Positions 33,291 through 42,912 of a DNA stretch of 64,000 bases are shown one piece after another. Source of the stretch: Desulfoscipio gibsoniae DSM 7213 (lineage in GTDB: Bacteria; Bacillota; Desulfotomaculia; Desulfotomaculales; Desulfallaceae); the NCBI RefSeq assembly GCF_000233715.2, contig NC_021184.1, positions 2,814,001-2,878,000 of the forward strand, given 5' to 3'. The position numbers were made by a program, and so were the translations under genes. Positions within the stretch are counted from its first letter, which is position 1. Every line of letters starts with the position of its first letter. The notes below the pieces were generated by a model that saw only the letters and a program-made list of their open reading frames with translations, ran no database searches and had not been told where the DNA came from.

Positions 33291-33306
33291 GTGCAAAAAC
33301 TGTACC
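33291..33306 (-). promoter_or_regulatory. Sigma-54 (-24/-12) promoter of hyuBA
   Basis: On the minus strand AAGGTACAGTTTTTGCAC has GG at 33306-33305, exactly ten bases, then GC at 33294-33293, with TTTTTGCA matching the TTGCW -12 box. It lies about 155 bases before the hyuB start and just after a terminator. A sigma-54 activator is encoded at 37871-39394. Confidence 0.65.
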
Positions 33307-33376
33307 TTTAATAAATTAGTGTAAGGCTAATCGACTTAGAGCATCCCAATGGTAATAATTCTGCGTAAATTACGTT

Positions 33377-33414
33377 TTATAAAAAATAAAATCTGACCGG
33401 CTTATTGGTCAGAT
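33377..33414 (-). terminator. Rho-independent terminator of the upstream hyu transcript
   Basis: Arms ATCTGACC (33391-33398) and GGTCAGAT (33407-33414); on the minus strand the hairpin is followed by TTTATTTTTT. It ends the activator/fusion-gene transcript before the hyuBA promoter. Confidence 0.75.
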
Positions 33415-33673
33415 AATTCATAATTGACTTAATTTTTACCCAAGCATCATAAACAAGCCAGCCATTAATATTACAGCGAAAATTGCTTTTTGGACAAAGC
33501 TTTCAACACCTGGCACCCGCTAAACAGGACCGGCTATTTGGGTAGCGTACTCTATTGCGCTTAGGTGGCGGCAAATCTATCTTAACAGTTCGATTAACTA
33601 TACTATTCGCTGTAGTATTAAGTCATTTTTGACTTATTAACCCATACTTGCATCATTGTTTTTATCATTATAA
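33415..33673. other. Gap downstream of the HyuAB fusion gene
   Basis: On the minus strand a short frame near 33440-33512 reads VPGVESFVQKAIFAV then ILMAGLFMMLG before a stop. This looks like the last helix of a membrane protein and may be a remnant. Nothing else is supported. Confidence 0.3.
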
Positions 33674-36600
33674 TTATAACTTTAGCTTTAAAATACAGTG
33701 TTTGCCCAGCCACCGATTGATTGCTTCCGGACTCCAAAATGACATAACCTCATCGTTAAATAAAATACATTGCTTTTGCTTAAATCTATACCTGCATCTT
33801 ACTTCACAAAAGCTCTTGGATAAATGAGCCAGATCGCCCATTAACAAATCGATTTTCCTTTTGGTTTCATTTTTATACGCATTATCCTCATTCCAAACCC
33901 GCCTCCCCAGCCGGGCTGCCAGTTGACATTGGCTAACAATAATATCCGTAACCGCCCCGTCACCGCAAAATATTGTCATTTCTTTCCTGTGCCGGGCTGT
34001 GGCATCGTCATCAATACTTAATACCCCACCGACCTTAACAAACACCACCCCGTATTCATCCCGGGCTTGGGTCGTAGAAATTAAGCCGTCCTCTACATCC
34101 TCTAAAACCTTTTCCGGCTTACGTTTTACGGGGTCTCCATAACCACCGCCGCCTGAATTGATGATATAAAAGGTATCCCCTTTAAATAGAGTGATTTTGG
34201 AAAACTTCGAAGGAGATTTAACATAAAAAGTAGCGGCAAAGCTTTCTTCCTTGTCAAAGTTATATCTTTTTACCAGAAAAGCATTAGCCTGGGCCGGCAG
34301 GCCCCCGAAAAGACCATAAGGCTTGAACCGGTGGCGCTCCCCCAGGGCGTTTACTTCCATTTGATCAGATAAAACGGTCAACACCCTTTTGGTACCAAAC
34401 CCTCCCCGGAACTCCCCCGCCCCGGCCGAACCTTCATTCAGAGCCACTTGCTCATATCTTAGCGGGTAATTGCTCTCAATTATCTCCGCCGATATGTTTC
34501 TGCAATTGCCGATGGGGTTAAAGGTAGCATTCCAACCATCCTGGCAATTACTTGCACCCCAGCCACCCTCATTAAAAAAATAAAACACAAAAGGCTGCTG
34601 GCGTATATTATCATAGCCACCACCCGTAAAATTATTACATGTACCGTAGGAGGCTGCCCTTACCCGCCGGGGCAAAACCCGAGCGAAAGCACCGATAACC
34701 ACATCAATGATTCTTATATTAGTATCTGTATTACCGCCAAATGTAGCTGCAGGACGGGTGGGGTTGACTATAGAACCCCGGGGGGCAATTATTTTAACAG
34801 GCCTAAAGCAGCCACGGTTAAATGGAATCCTAGGGTTAGTTACTTGCATCAAAGCGTTAAAACAGGACCCTGCCGTCACCCCATAAACTGCATTAACCGG
34901 TCCCAGAGCCTGGGGACTGGAACCTGTAAAATCCATCACCAAATCGCTGCCGTTTATTTTAATGGTGACCTTAATGCTGTAAGGCCGATGGCAAACGCCA
35001 TCATCATCTATAAAATCTTCAAAGCTATACGTACCGTCGGGAATAGCCGCTATTTCTTTACGCAGCCACTGTTCGGAGCGGTTTTTGAGCTGCTGCATGG
35101 ATTGTTTCACGGCCACCAGACCATATTTATCTATTAACTGTAAAATCCTTCGTTCCGCTGTTAAAACCGAATGCAATTGGGCCCGCATATCTCCCACTTG
35201 TACCCACGGCAACCGAACATTTGAAAAAAGAGTTTCGACAAAATCTGTATTTTCAATACCCTCTTTAAACCACCTTACGGGTGGAACACAAATGCCCTCC
35301 TGGTAAATATCGGTAGCATCGCCGGGAAAGCCACCGGCCGCTTTACCCCCCACATCCAGGTGGTGAGCCCTGTTGGCCGCCATGGCCACCAGCTCGCCAT
35401 AATAAAAAATGGGCTTAATGACGGTAAAATCCGTGATATGGGTACCTCCCCTAAAAGGATCATTTAATATCACTACATCACCCGGCTTTAAACTATCCAG
35501 ACCAAGCTCCATAACAGCCCATTCCGGCGCTAAAGCCATGGCGGCCAGATGAACCGGGCAGTAATTGGCAACCGCTACCAGTTCAGCTGTAGAATCGAAA
35601 ATACCACAAGCAAAGTCCATACCATCAACAAAAATTGGTGAATATGCCGTTCGGACCATAGCAGTACCCATTTCCCTGCAGATAGATAAAAATTCGCTAC
35701 CCATAACATCTAAAACAACGGGTTTAATGTATGCGTAACGCTCCAGCTGTTTAATTTTAGCAGTTAATCCATCTGCATGCTCCATTTCTTGTAATTGACT
35801 CTTCCCGATCAATATATTGCCATGGACATCAATCCTGAATTTAAAATCGGGTGGCACCACTACTGTTGTCTCAGGCTCCTCAATGATGGCAGGTCCGGCA
35901 ACCTCGATACCCACACCTAGAAGTTTTCGTTCGTATACCGGTATGGTCATAAAAGCGAAGGAACTGCGAAAATACACTTCCCGATAGCCCTTAATCGCCT
36001 TTTTATAGTCAGTATCATTCAAGCCCTTCCACGACGGGGTATCGTCTAATTGGGGGATAATCATTTTAAGCCTTACATTTACCAATTCCACCGGTTCATC
36101 GGGCCTGTCGAATCCATAGCGACGTTCATGTTCAAGATGGAATTCCCGTATGGCATCGGCTATGGACTGCCGGGTTATTCCATTGTTAAAGTCCAGCAAA
36201 ACTGTTATTTCAAAAATTTCACCCGTATATCTTAAATCAATAAAGATATTGATCGAATAGCTTTTAACCTTTTTCCCGGCTATAGTATTCAAAGCCTGAT
36301 TTTTTAACCGGCCCACCAGGTTATTAAAGACATCCTGATCTATTTTTTCCACAGCAACATAATAAGACTGCACAAAATCATGTACGATATCCGCATAGAT
36401 ACCGCCCATAGCGGAAAAAACACCGGCATGACAGGGAATGATCACTTCTGAAATGCCCAATTCTTCGGCCAACTCCGCAGCATAGAGTGCACCAGCTCCG
36501 CCGTATGATACCAGTTTAAAATCACGGGGATCATAACCACATCCTATGGTTGCCTCCCTTACAAGCTGGGCCATGTTGGACAAAGAAATCTGATCAATGT

Positions 36601-37837
36601 AGCTTGCTGCATCTTCTTCGCTCTTTTGCAGGAACCTCCCCAGCTTTTTACGCATAGCTTTTTGAGCAAGCCCGGCGTGCAAGGGCTTTTCCCCGCCCAA
36701 AAAATTTTGGGAACCGATTCTGCCAAGTATAACATTGGCATCTGTGATGGTGGGAACCTCCCCGCCCTGGTTATAACATGCGGGCCCCGGGAAAGCCCCC
36801 ACGCTTTCCGGCCCCACTCGAATGCCTCCTCCCTGATCAATGGCTGCGATGGACCCTCCCCCGGAACCGATGGACTTTATATCAAACATTAACCCCCGGA
36901 TGGGAATATCCCACTTGATATCCCTTTCCATAGCATATAGCGGTTGGTAATCGCGTATTAATCCGACATCCGTTGTGGTTCCACCCATATCAAAGGTAAT
37001 TAAATTTGGAGCTTTAATTTCTTTACCCAAATTTAATGAAGCAACCACACCACCGACGGAACCGGAGGCAAAGTTATCCATTGGTTTCATTAAAACATGG
37101 GCAAAGTCATCTATACCGCCATTGGATTTTAACAGTTTAAGGGGCGCCACTACACCAAAGCTTTTCAAACGAATCCGCAAATCATTAATATATGTTGTCA
37201 TAACCGGTTTTAGAATAGCACTGATGACAGTGGTACTTGTACGCTCATATTCCCTAATTTCAGGTAACACTTCCGAAGATAACGTGGTTAACGCACCGGG
37301 ATGAACCTGTTGGATGATGGTTTTAAGCCTTTGTTCATGAACAGGATTAAGAAAAGAAAATAACAAGCTCACGGCATATGATATAACTCCCTTGCCTTTA
37401 AGGTACTGTACTTGTTTAACCACGCTTTGTTCATCCAGTGGCGTAATTACTTTGCCGCGCCAGTCAATTCTTTCTTTTACCCCTACACAAAGCCTACGCG
37501 GAAGCAAGCTTTTAGGTCTATTCCAGGACAGATCAATCATTTTTTCCCGCCAAACCCTGCGTATCTCCAATATATCGCTGAATCCCCGGGTACATATCAA
37601 GCCAACCCCCCCGGCACCGCCATTAATTAGCATGTTTAAATCCATCGTTGACCCATGTATTACTTCGGTAATCTGGCACGGCTCAATAGCCAGTTTAATG
37701 ATACCATTGATCACTCCGGCGGCGGGGTCCCCGGATATTGTTGCGGTTTTAACGCTGGTTATATCACCGGTAGCAGTATTTACAGCTACTAAATCGGTAA
37801 AAGTACCCCCCACGTCTATTCCAACCCGATAGCCCAA
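33674..37837 (-). CDS. Fused HyuA-HyuB (5-oxoprolinase-like) protein
   Basis: About 1387 residues from a TTG at 37837 behind GGGGGGAG; an ATG five codons earlier has no ribosome site. Residues about 1-690 are a HyuA domain (RVGIDVGGTFTDLVAVN; DMGGTTTDVGLIRD near 285). About 700-1260 are a HyuB domain (SICREMGTAMVRTAYSPI, GDVVILNDPFRGGTHITDFT, GGGGYGDPVKRKPE). This is the 5-oxoprolinase layout, but about 95 extra residues with several Cys (FCEVRCRYRFKQKQC) follow and are not part of the usual protein. It directly follows the sigma-54 activator. The substrate is unknown; the gene pair suggests an inducible catabolic or carboxylating pathway. Confidence 0.85.
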   Translation of the reverse strand: MGYRVGIDVGGTFTDLVAVNTATGDITSVKTATISGDPAAGVINGIIKLAIEPCQITEVIHGSTMDLNMLINGGAGGVGLICTRGFSDILEIRRVWREKMIDLSWNRPKSLLPRRLCVGVKERIDWRGKVITPLDEQSVVKQVQYLKGKGVISYAVSLLFSFLNPVHEQRLKTIIQQVHPGALTTLSSEVLPEIREYERTSTTVISAILKPVMTTYINDLRIRLKSFGVVAPLKLLKSNGGIDDFAHVLMKPMDNFASGSVGGVVASLNLGKEIKAPNLITFDMGGTTTDVGLIRDYQPLYAMERDIKWDIPIRGLMFDIKSIGSGGGSIAAIDQGGGIRVGPESVGAFPGPACYNQGGEVPTITDANVILGRIGSQNFLGGEKPLHAGLAQKAMRKKLGRFLQKSEEDAASYIDQISLSNMAQLVREATIGCGYDPRDFKLVSYGGAGALYAAELAEELGISEVIIPCHAGVFSAMGGIYADIVHDFVQSYYVAVEKIDQDVFNNLVGRLKNQALNTIAGKKVKSYSINIFIDLRYTGEIFEITVLLDFNNGITRQSIADAIREFHLEHERRYGFDRPDEPVELVNVRLKMIIPQLDDTPSWKGLNDTDYKKAIKGYREVYFRSSFAFMTIPVYERKLLGVGIEVAGPAIIEEPETTVVVPPDFKFRIDVHGNILIGKSQLQEMEHADGLTAKIKQLERYAYIKPVVLDVMGSEFLSICREMGTAMVRTAYSPIFVDGMDFACGIFDSTAELVAVANYCPVHLAAMALAPEWAVMELGLDSLKPGDVVILNDPFRGGTHITDFTVIKPIFYYGELVAMAANRAHHLDVGGKAAGGFPGDATDIYQEGICVPPVRWFKEGIENTDFVETLFSNVRLPWVQVGDMRAQLHSVLTAERRILQLIDKYGLVAVKQSMQQLKNRSEQWLRKEIAAIPDGTYSFEDFIDDDGVCHRPYSIKVTIKINGSDLVMDFTGSSPQALGPVNAVYGVTAGSCFNALMQVTNPRIPFNRGCFRPVKIIAPRGSIVNPTRPAATFGGNTDTNIRIIDVVIGAFARVLPRRVRAASYGTCNNFTGGGYDNIRQQPFVFYFFNEGGWGASNCQDGWNATFNPIGNCRNISAEIIESNYPLRYEQVALNEGSAGAGEFRGGFGTKRVLTVLSDQMEVNALGERHRFKPYGLFGGLPAQANAFLVKRYNFDKEESFAATFYVKSPSKFSKITLFKGDTFYIINSGGGGYGDPVKRKPEKVLEDVEDGLISTTQARDEYGVVFVKVGGVLSIDDDATARHRKEMTIFCGDGAVTDIIVSQCQLAARLGRRVWNEDNAYKNETKRKIDLLMGDLAHLSKSFCEVRCRYRFKQKQCILFNDEVMSFWSPEAINRWLGKHCILKLKL

Positions 37838-37870
37838 AATTGCTCCCCCCATTAATGTATTAATTTTTAG

Positions 37871-39394
37871 CTAGCTGATATCGTAACCATATTTTTTTGC
37901 TTTTCTGGCCATGGTGGATTGACTGACACCCAGCACTTTGGCGGCCTTGTAGGTACTCCCATACATATTTAGCGCCTTGATGACCAGCTGCTTTTCCAAT
38001 CCTTTCACTGCCTCTTTGAGCGGAACCAGATCCTCACCCTCCGCAGCCATTATTTCTGTCTTATGATCTGCAAAAAATGATGCGGGTAAATGTCCCGGCC
38101 TTATGACATGATCGTTTGTTGTTAAAATCAACCTTTCTACCAAATTAGCCAATTCCCGCACATTGCCGGGCCAGTCTTGGTTTTTTAATAGATCCAGGGT
38201 TTCATCGGAAAAAAGTTTAATTATCTGATATTTAGCGTTAAATGTCCGGAGGAAATGGTTAACCAACTGGGAAATATCCTCTTTTCTTTCCCTTAAAGGT
38301 GGGACATTGATGGCTATTACATTTAACCGATAAAATAAATCACTTCTAAATTTGCCTATCTTCACCATTTGCATAATATCCTGATTAGTGGCAGCAATAA
38401 TCCTAACATCCACCTTAATATTTTTTGTGCCCCCAACACGCATAAACTGGCACTCTTGCAACACCCTTAAAAATTTAACTTGGAAATCCAGCGGCAACTC
38501 CGCCACCTCATCTAAGAAAAGAGTGCCACAGTGGGCTAACTCAAAAAGTCCGGGTTTCCCTTCCCTTTTAGCTCCCGTAAAAGCACCACTTTCATAACCA
38601 AAAAGCTCCGAACTAATTAGATCTTGCGAAAAAGCACCACAATTAACCCCTATAAATTTCCCTTTATCATAACGCTTACTAGCTCTATGTATGTATCTGG
38701 CAATAGCTTCCTTGCCAACCCCCGATTCACCTAAAATGAGCACCGAAGCATCGTATTGGGCTACTTTATAGCATAAATCCAGCAAGGTAAGCATTTTCCC
38801 GCTCTTTGCTACAATATTGCAGTCTTCCAAGAGTTGTAGCTGTTTGAGGATTGCGTTTTCTTGGAAATCGTTACATGCATACCCACCCGAAAAGCCAACG
38901 GTCCCCAATTCAGTCTTTGCGGAAAATTCAGCCAATAGTGACCATGGACCAAAGATATATAAATTCCCCACCCACTTATTTCTATGATGTATTTTTCTTC
39001 TTTTAATGTAGATGGCCAAACCATTGTGCTCACATAATTCCTCAGACAATTGATTACCGACCGAGATGATTTTTAATATTGAATAATCAAAAAATAATTC
39101 ATATATATTACAGCCCACAACATTACTATTTAGGTTTAAAAAATTATCTGCAAAGGCATTACACACAGTGATAATATTATTACGATCAACAGCTATGATA
39201 CCTACATCCAAGTTATCTATAATTTCCTGGGACCAAAAAACACTGGAACTAACGACCTGGTTTTTTTCCAATGAACCTTCCGAAAAACCTTCACAAGGAA
39301 ACTTAATATTATTTACAATCTTTACTTCCTCCCTTCGGCGATTAAAACCCGATTTCCAACATAAAGCAATTACATATGTTGCAATAGCACACAT
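37871..39394 (-). CDS. Sigma-54-dependent transcriptional activator (PAS-AAA-Fis)
   Basis: 507 residues as given. A PAS-like sensor lies near 50-165 (IIDNLDVGIIAVDRNNIITV). The AAA+ domain (about 195-435) has Walker A GESGVGKEAI, the sigma-54 contact loop ESGAFTGAKREG, Walker B GTLFLDEVAELP and arginine-finger region FRSDLFYRLNV. A Fis-type helix-turn-helix ends the protein (STYKAAKVLGVSQSTMARK). It should sense a small molecule and open sigma-54 promoters of the hyu genes. The start is uncertain: the ATG at 39394 has a weak site, while GGGAGG lies eight bases before an ATT about 70 bases further in. Confidence 0.92.
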   Translation of the reverse strand: MCAIATYVIALCWKSGFNRRREEVKIVNNIKFPCEGFSEGSLEKNQVVSSSVFWSQEIIDNLDVGIIAVDRNNIITVCNAFADNFLNLNSNVVGCNIYELFFDYSILKIISVGNQLSEELCEHNGLAIYIKRRKIHHRNKWVGNLYIFGPWSLLAEFSAKTELGTVGFSGGYACNDFQENAILKQLQLLEDCNIVAKSGKMLTLLDLCYKVAQYDASVLILGESGVGKEAIARYIHRASKRYDKGKFIGVNCGAFSQDLISSELFGYESGAFTGAKREGKPGLFELAHCGTLFLDEVAELPLDFQVKFLRVLQECQFMRVGGTKNIKVDVRIIAATNQDIMQMVKIGKFRSDLFYRLNVIAINVPPLRERKEDISQLVNHFLRTFNAKYQIIKLFSDETLDLLKNQDWPGNVRELANLVERLILTTNDHVIRPGHLPASFFADHKTEIMAAEGEDLVPLKEAVKGLEKQLVIKALNMYGSTYKAAKVLGVSQSTMARKAKKYGYDIS

Positions 39395-39501
39395 CCGGGC
39401 CTGCTACCTGCTGTCCCTTTTAATTAACATATTTTATACTCCAGCCGCAAGGTTGGTATTAATCAAAGTTTTTCAGTGCTGGACACTAAATAAATAATGA
39501 T

Positions 39502-39531
39502 GCCGAACCCTTTTTAAAAAAATGGTTCGGC
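39502..39531 (-). terminator. Terminator after the rsmD-coaD unit
   Basis: Arms GCCGAACC and GGTTCGGC around an A/T-rich loop, located between the minus-strand unit ending at 39567 and the sigma-54 regulator gene. Confidence 0.6.
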
Positions 39532-39566
39532 TAACGTTTAGTGTATAATTTTATACAACAAGTTAA

Positions 39567-40019
39567 TTAGTTGTCTTTATTACCTTTTAATTCAGATCTA
39601 TTTTCTTGTACTTGTCCCAAAATAGCATTTAATTGTTCTTCCAGCCCGGCCAGCACTTCATCAGCATAATCCATGGCTCCGTGCTTAATTTGCCTGGCTA
39701 CTTCTTCACTGCGCAAACGTATATCATCGCTGATTTCCTGGGCCTTACGGGTAATTTCCGAATCAACAGCCTTTTTTTCCAGTTGCTTTTCGGCATCCTC
39801 AATAATGCGCACAGCCTCACGCCTGGAATCAGTAATTACTTTGTCTCTCTCCTGCAGCACCCATTTTGCCTGACGCAGTTCTTCCGGCAATGATGCCCTG
39901 ATACGATCTAAATAATCAAGTAATCTGTCTTCATCTACTAAAACCCGCTTGGTCATAGGAACTTTGGGGCTGTTTTCTATTAGCTCTTCCATTTCATTGA
40001 TAACATTAAACAACTCCAC
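39567..40019 (-). CDS. Coiled-coil protein linked to coaD, unknown function
   Basis: 150 residues from a GTG at 40019, eight bases after GGAGG; the frame could also begin at a GTG within the ribosome site. The protein is mostly charged helix (EELRQAKWVLQERDKVITD, SRREAVRIIEDAEKQLEKK) and resembles the stalk of ATP synthase b-type subunits without a membrane anchor. In Firmicutes such a gene commonly follows coaD. It is probably co-transcribed with coaD and rsmD. No function is claimed. Confidence 0.65.
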   Translation of the reverse strand: MELFNVINEMEELIENSPKVPMTKRVLVDEDRLLDYLDRIRASLPEELRQAKWVLQERDKVITDSRREAVRIIEDAEKQLEKKAVDSEITRKAQEISDDIRLRSEEVARQIKHGAMDYADEVLAGLEEQLNAILGQVQENRSELKGNKDN

Positions 40020-40039
40020 AACAGGCACCTCCCCATCCG

Positions 40040-40516
40040 TTATTTGAATTTGCTCTGCAACCGTTCCTGGATCACCGGCGGCACCAAATCTTTAACACAG
40101 CCGCCAAATGATACCACTTCCTTAACAGCACTGGAGCTTATAAAGGAAAATTCGGCCCTGGTCATAAGAAAAACAGTTTCTACTGATGTTTGCAATTTTT
40201 TATTTATCAAAGCCATCATAAATTCATTTTCGAAGTCAGATATAGCCCTTAAGCCTCTTATAATAACATGGGCTTCTTTTTCCTTTGCAAAATTAACTGT
40301 CAAACCGTTAAACGTATCAACCAATACATTATAAAATGGCTGGGTTACTATTTTGAGCATGTCCAACCGCTCTTCAACAGTAAAAAGCGGTTTTTTACCC
40401 GGATTTAAGGATACCGCTACAATTAATCTATCATACATAATCGATGCTCTTTCAATAATGTCCAGGTGTCCATTGGTTACTGGGTCAAAGCTGCCCGGGT
40501 AAACTGCTATTCGCAA
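40040..40516 (-). CDS. coaD: Phosphopantetheine adenylyltransferase
   Basis: 158 residues from a TTG with GGAGGAGG eight bases upstream. The nucleotidyltransferase motif YPGSFDPVTNGHLDIIERA lies at 6-24 and the closing FISSSAVKEV near 128. It makes dephospho-CoA from phosphopantetheine and ATP in CoA synthesis. It follows rsmD by about 50 bases, the widespread rsmD-coaD pairing. Confidence 0.97.
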   Translation of the reverse strand: MRIAVYPGSFDPVTNGHLDIIERASIMYDRLIVAVSLNPGKKPLFTVEERLDMLKIVTQPFYNVLVDTFNGLTVNFAKEKEAHVIIRGLRAISDFENEFMMALINKKLQTSVETVFLMTRAEFSFISSSAVKEVVSFGGCVKDLVPPVIQERLQSKFK

Positions 40517-40565
40517 AAGTTATCCTCCTCCGCATAAGGTTTGTTTAAACCTTCCCTACTTTGAA

Positions 40566-41141
40566 CTAAGCTTTGGTGGGGTGGTTTTCTACAGCAAATT
40601 GATAAAAGACTAAAGCTGTGTCACCGTATTTTACCCGACGCCACAACTGGTATTTGCCTGCTTGGTCTGGCATGTCCTCATCCGCCCCAATTTCTAAAAC
40701 AATAACACCATTTAATCGCAAAATAGGGTATTTATTTAAAATATTCAACACGCCCACCGCCAGTCCCTGCCGGTACGGCGGATCAGCAAAAACAATATCA
40801 AAGGTAAGCTGTTTGCGCATGGCTATATCAATGGCTGCCTGTACATCGCCCAGGATAACCTCGGCATCCCCGCCAAGCCCTGTAATGGCCAGGTTATCCT
40901 GTAAAATACGCATCACCCTGGAGTCTTTTTCAACAAATAAAACCTTTGCAGCCCCGCGGCTTAGTGCCTCTATGCCAACTCCACCGGTTCCGGCATATAG
41001 ATCCGCAAAGTAACTGTCAGGCAATCGACTACCAATGATATTGAACAAAGATTCTTTAACCCTGTCCGCCGTAGGCCTAACAGGAAGTTTACCGGGGGAT
41101 TTGAGTTTCCTTTTTTTGGCCGTTCCGGCAATTACCCGCAA
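40566..41141 (-). CDS. rsmD: 16S rRNA (guanine966-N2)-methyltransferase
   Basis: 191 residues from a TTG (AAAGG about ten bases upstream). Visible are the N-terminal MRVIAGTAKKRKLKSP, the conserved RPTADRVKESLFNIIG, the S-adenosylmethionine site FADLYAGTGGVGIEALSRG near 45-63, and the catalytic DPPYRQG near 119. It methylates G966 of 16S rRNA. It is the first gene of the rsmD-coaD unit and diverges from gpr. Confidence 0.95.
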   Translation of the reverse strand: MRVIAGTAKKRKLKSPGKLPVRPTADRVKESLFNIIGSRLPDSYFADLYAGTGGVGIEALSRGAAKVLFVEKDSRVMRILQDNLAITGLGGDAEVILGDVQAAIDIAMRKQLTFDIVFADPPYRQGLAVGVLNILNKYPILRLNGVIVLEIGADEDMPDQAGKYQLWRRVKYGDTALVFYQFAVENHPTKA

Positions 41142-41342
41142 TACAATCGTACCTTTCGATCTAATCCTTTTTAATTATATCACAAAATAGCTTTAGCATA
41201 TAATATTGCCTCCGGCATGCCAAAAAAACTGCATATAATTACTGAAAAGGGTAAATATATTTTCAGTGATTATAAATCAAAAAAGGGTATACAATTGTAA
41301 TACTAATATAGTACCGGGATAAGGTGGGTGGATGAATAAATA

Positions 41343-42293
41343 ATGGATAGTAAATTTTTAAAATCAATGAATATATCGCTGGATCTGGCCCTTGAGGCTA
41401 GAGAGGTTATCCGTGGCGAAACGGGACAGGAAATTCCCGGAGTGCGGGTGGACAAAGAAACTTATGATCACGCCTCGGTAACTACGGTACATATCGAAGA
41501 TCATAACGCCCAGGTAATTATGGGTAAGCCGGTGGGTAAATATATTACCATTGAAGCACCGGTGATCAGGGAAAATAACCAACAAGCGCACCGGGAGGTA
41601 ACCCAGGTTCTTGCCGAGCAATTAAAAAAGCTGTTTGACTTACCGATGGAATTAAATATATTAGTGGTTGGGCTTGGTAATTGGAATGCCACGCCGGATG
41701 CACTGGGCCCCAGGGTGGTGGATCAGTGTCTCGTGACCAGGCATTTATATAATTACGCACCACATGAACTACAGGGTGGGATGCGTCCGGTAAGTGCCAT
41801 GGCACCAGGAGTGCTGGGTATTACAGGTATTGAAACCGCCGAAATAGTCCGCGGTGTGGTGGAAAAAACACGTCCCTCGTTAATTATTGCCATTGACTCC
41901 CTGGCGGCCCGCAGTGCAGAACGAATCGCCACCACCATTCAACTGGCTGATACTGGCATTAACCCGGGTTCAGGCATCGGAAATAAGCGATCCGGTATTA
42001 ATCAAGAAACCATGGGGATCAAAGTTTTAGCAATAGGAGTGCCCACCGTTACCCATGCTGCGATAATAGCTCAAGATGCCATCGAGAAATATACTCAAAG
42101 TATTGGAGGTCAACCCGGAGATGCCAGCATGGCTATTAAAAAAGTGTTGGAGCCCTTCGGCGGCAATCTTACCGTTACACCCAAGGAAATTGATACTTTA
42201 ATTGAGGATACCGCCCAGATCATTGCTGGTGGTATTAATATGGCCATGCACCCCGGCATCGGTCCGGACGATTACGCGTATTACTTACACTAA
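41343..42293 (+). CDS. gpr: Spore protease Gpr (germination protease)
   Basis: 316 residues from an ATG with AAGGTGGGTGG upstream. Family A25 features include GVRVDKETYDHASVTTVHIE, VVGLGNWNATPDALGP, SAMAPGVLGITGIET, and DSLAARSAERIATTIQLADT with the catalytic Asp. The first residues are the propeptide removed during sporulation. Gpr degrades SASPs when spores germinate; one SASP gene lies just downstream on the other strand. Confidence 0.96.
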   Translation: MDSKFLKSMNISLDLALEAREVIRGETGQEIPGVRVDKETYDHASVTTVHIEDHNAQVIMGKPVGKYITIEAPVIRENNQQAHREVTQVLAEQLKKLFDLPMELNILVVGLGNWNATPDALGPRVVDQCLVTRHLYNYAPHELQGGMRPVSAMAPGVLGITGIETAEIVRGVVEKTRPSLIIAIDSLAARSAERIATTIQLADTGINPGSGIGNKRSGINQETMGIKVLAIGVPTVTHAAIIAQDAIEKYTQSIGGQPGDASMAIKKVLEPFGGNLTVTPKEIDTLIEDTAQIIAGGINMAMHPGIGPDDYAYYLH

Positions 42294-42331
42294 CGCTTAG
42301 GCACAAAACAAGCGGCGTACCGCTTGTTGGC

Positions 42332-42394
42332 AAAGCCCTCTGCCAGGTGACCATACCAAAACTGAACTTTGACCAGCCACCTGACAGAGGCTTT
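42332..42394. terminator. Bidirectional terminator between gpr and the SASP gene
   Basis: Long imperfect arms AAAGCCCTCTGCCAGGTG and CACCTGACAGAGGCTTT flank a 28-base loop and end in A/T runs. A smaller hairpin (AAGCGG/CCGCTT, 42310-42327) lies just before it. Confidence 0.6.
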
Positions 42395-42419
42395 ATTTAA
42401 ATCTGTCATACATTAACCA

Positions 42420-42677
42420 TTAGGGAGTAGGGTTCTGGTTAGTAACCTGTGGGGTAGCGGGCTGCTGCCCCTGGGCCAGGCTCTGTTCATAAGCGGCAAT
42501 CATTTTCTTAACCATATTACCGCCGATAGCCCCGTTTACCCGGGAAGGAAGATCACCCATGTAACCGCCCTGGGGAACCTGCACGCCCAGTTCACCCGCA
42601 GTTTCCCATTTAAATTGTTCCATGGCTTGGGAAGCTTGCGGTATTAACTTTCTGTTGGTTCTTTGACCTTGTGCCAT
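42420..42677 (-). CDS. Alpha/beta-type small acid-soluble spore protein
   Basis: 85 residues from the ATG at 42677, behind AAAGGAGGTGA. The DNA-binding SASP pattern is seen as LIPQASQAMEQFKWETAGEL (Gpr cleavage region, with a Thr-Ala variant) and GGYMGDLPSRVNGAIGGNMV, then KKMIAAYEQSLA. A Pro/Gln-rich tail extends the family length slightly. These proteins coat spore DNA and are cut by Gpr, encoded next door. A forespore sigma-G promoter lies upstream. Confidence 0.93.
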   Translation of the reverse strand: MAQGQRTNRKLIPQASQAMEQFKWETAGELGVQVPQGGYMGDLPSRVNGAIGGNMVKKMIAAYEQSLAQGQQPATPQVTNQNPTP

Positions 42678-42709
42678 TTTTCTGTCACCTCCTTTGCTGT
42701 TGATGAGAC

Positions 42710-42738
42710 TAGTATGTGATTTATCAAAATAATTATGA
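42710..42738 (-). promoter_or_regulatory. Sigma-G promoter of the SASP gene
   Basis: On the minus strand TCATA (42738-42734), a 17-base spacer and CATACTA (42716-42710), an exact match to the forespore -10 consensus. It lies about 33 bases before the SASP start. Confidence 0.6.
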
Positions 42739-42881
42739 GCGGTACATTTTGCACGGATTGGTTTAGAACAATAGTTATTAAATATTTCAATAATATATTT
42801 ATCATTAAACGAAGGTTGATCAATTGGCAAAGCTTATTATTTAACAACTACTTTTTAAAATCATATAATCACACCACATTT

Positions 42882-42912
42882 AAAAACTGCCATCAACCTG
42901 ATGGCAGTTTTT
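42882..42912 (-). terminator. Terminator of recG
   Basis: Perfect 14-base arms AAAAACTGCCATCA and TGATGGCAGTTTTT with a three-base loop, beginning at the last base of the recG stop codon; on the minus strand it ends in TTTTT. Confidence 0.9.
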
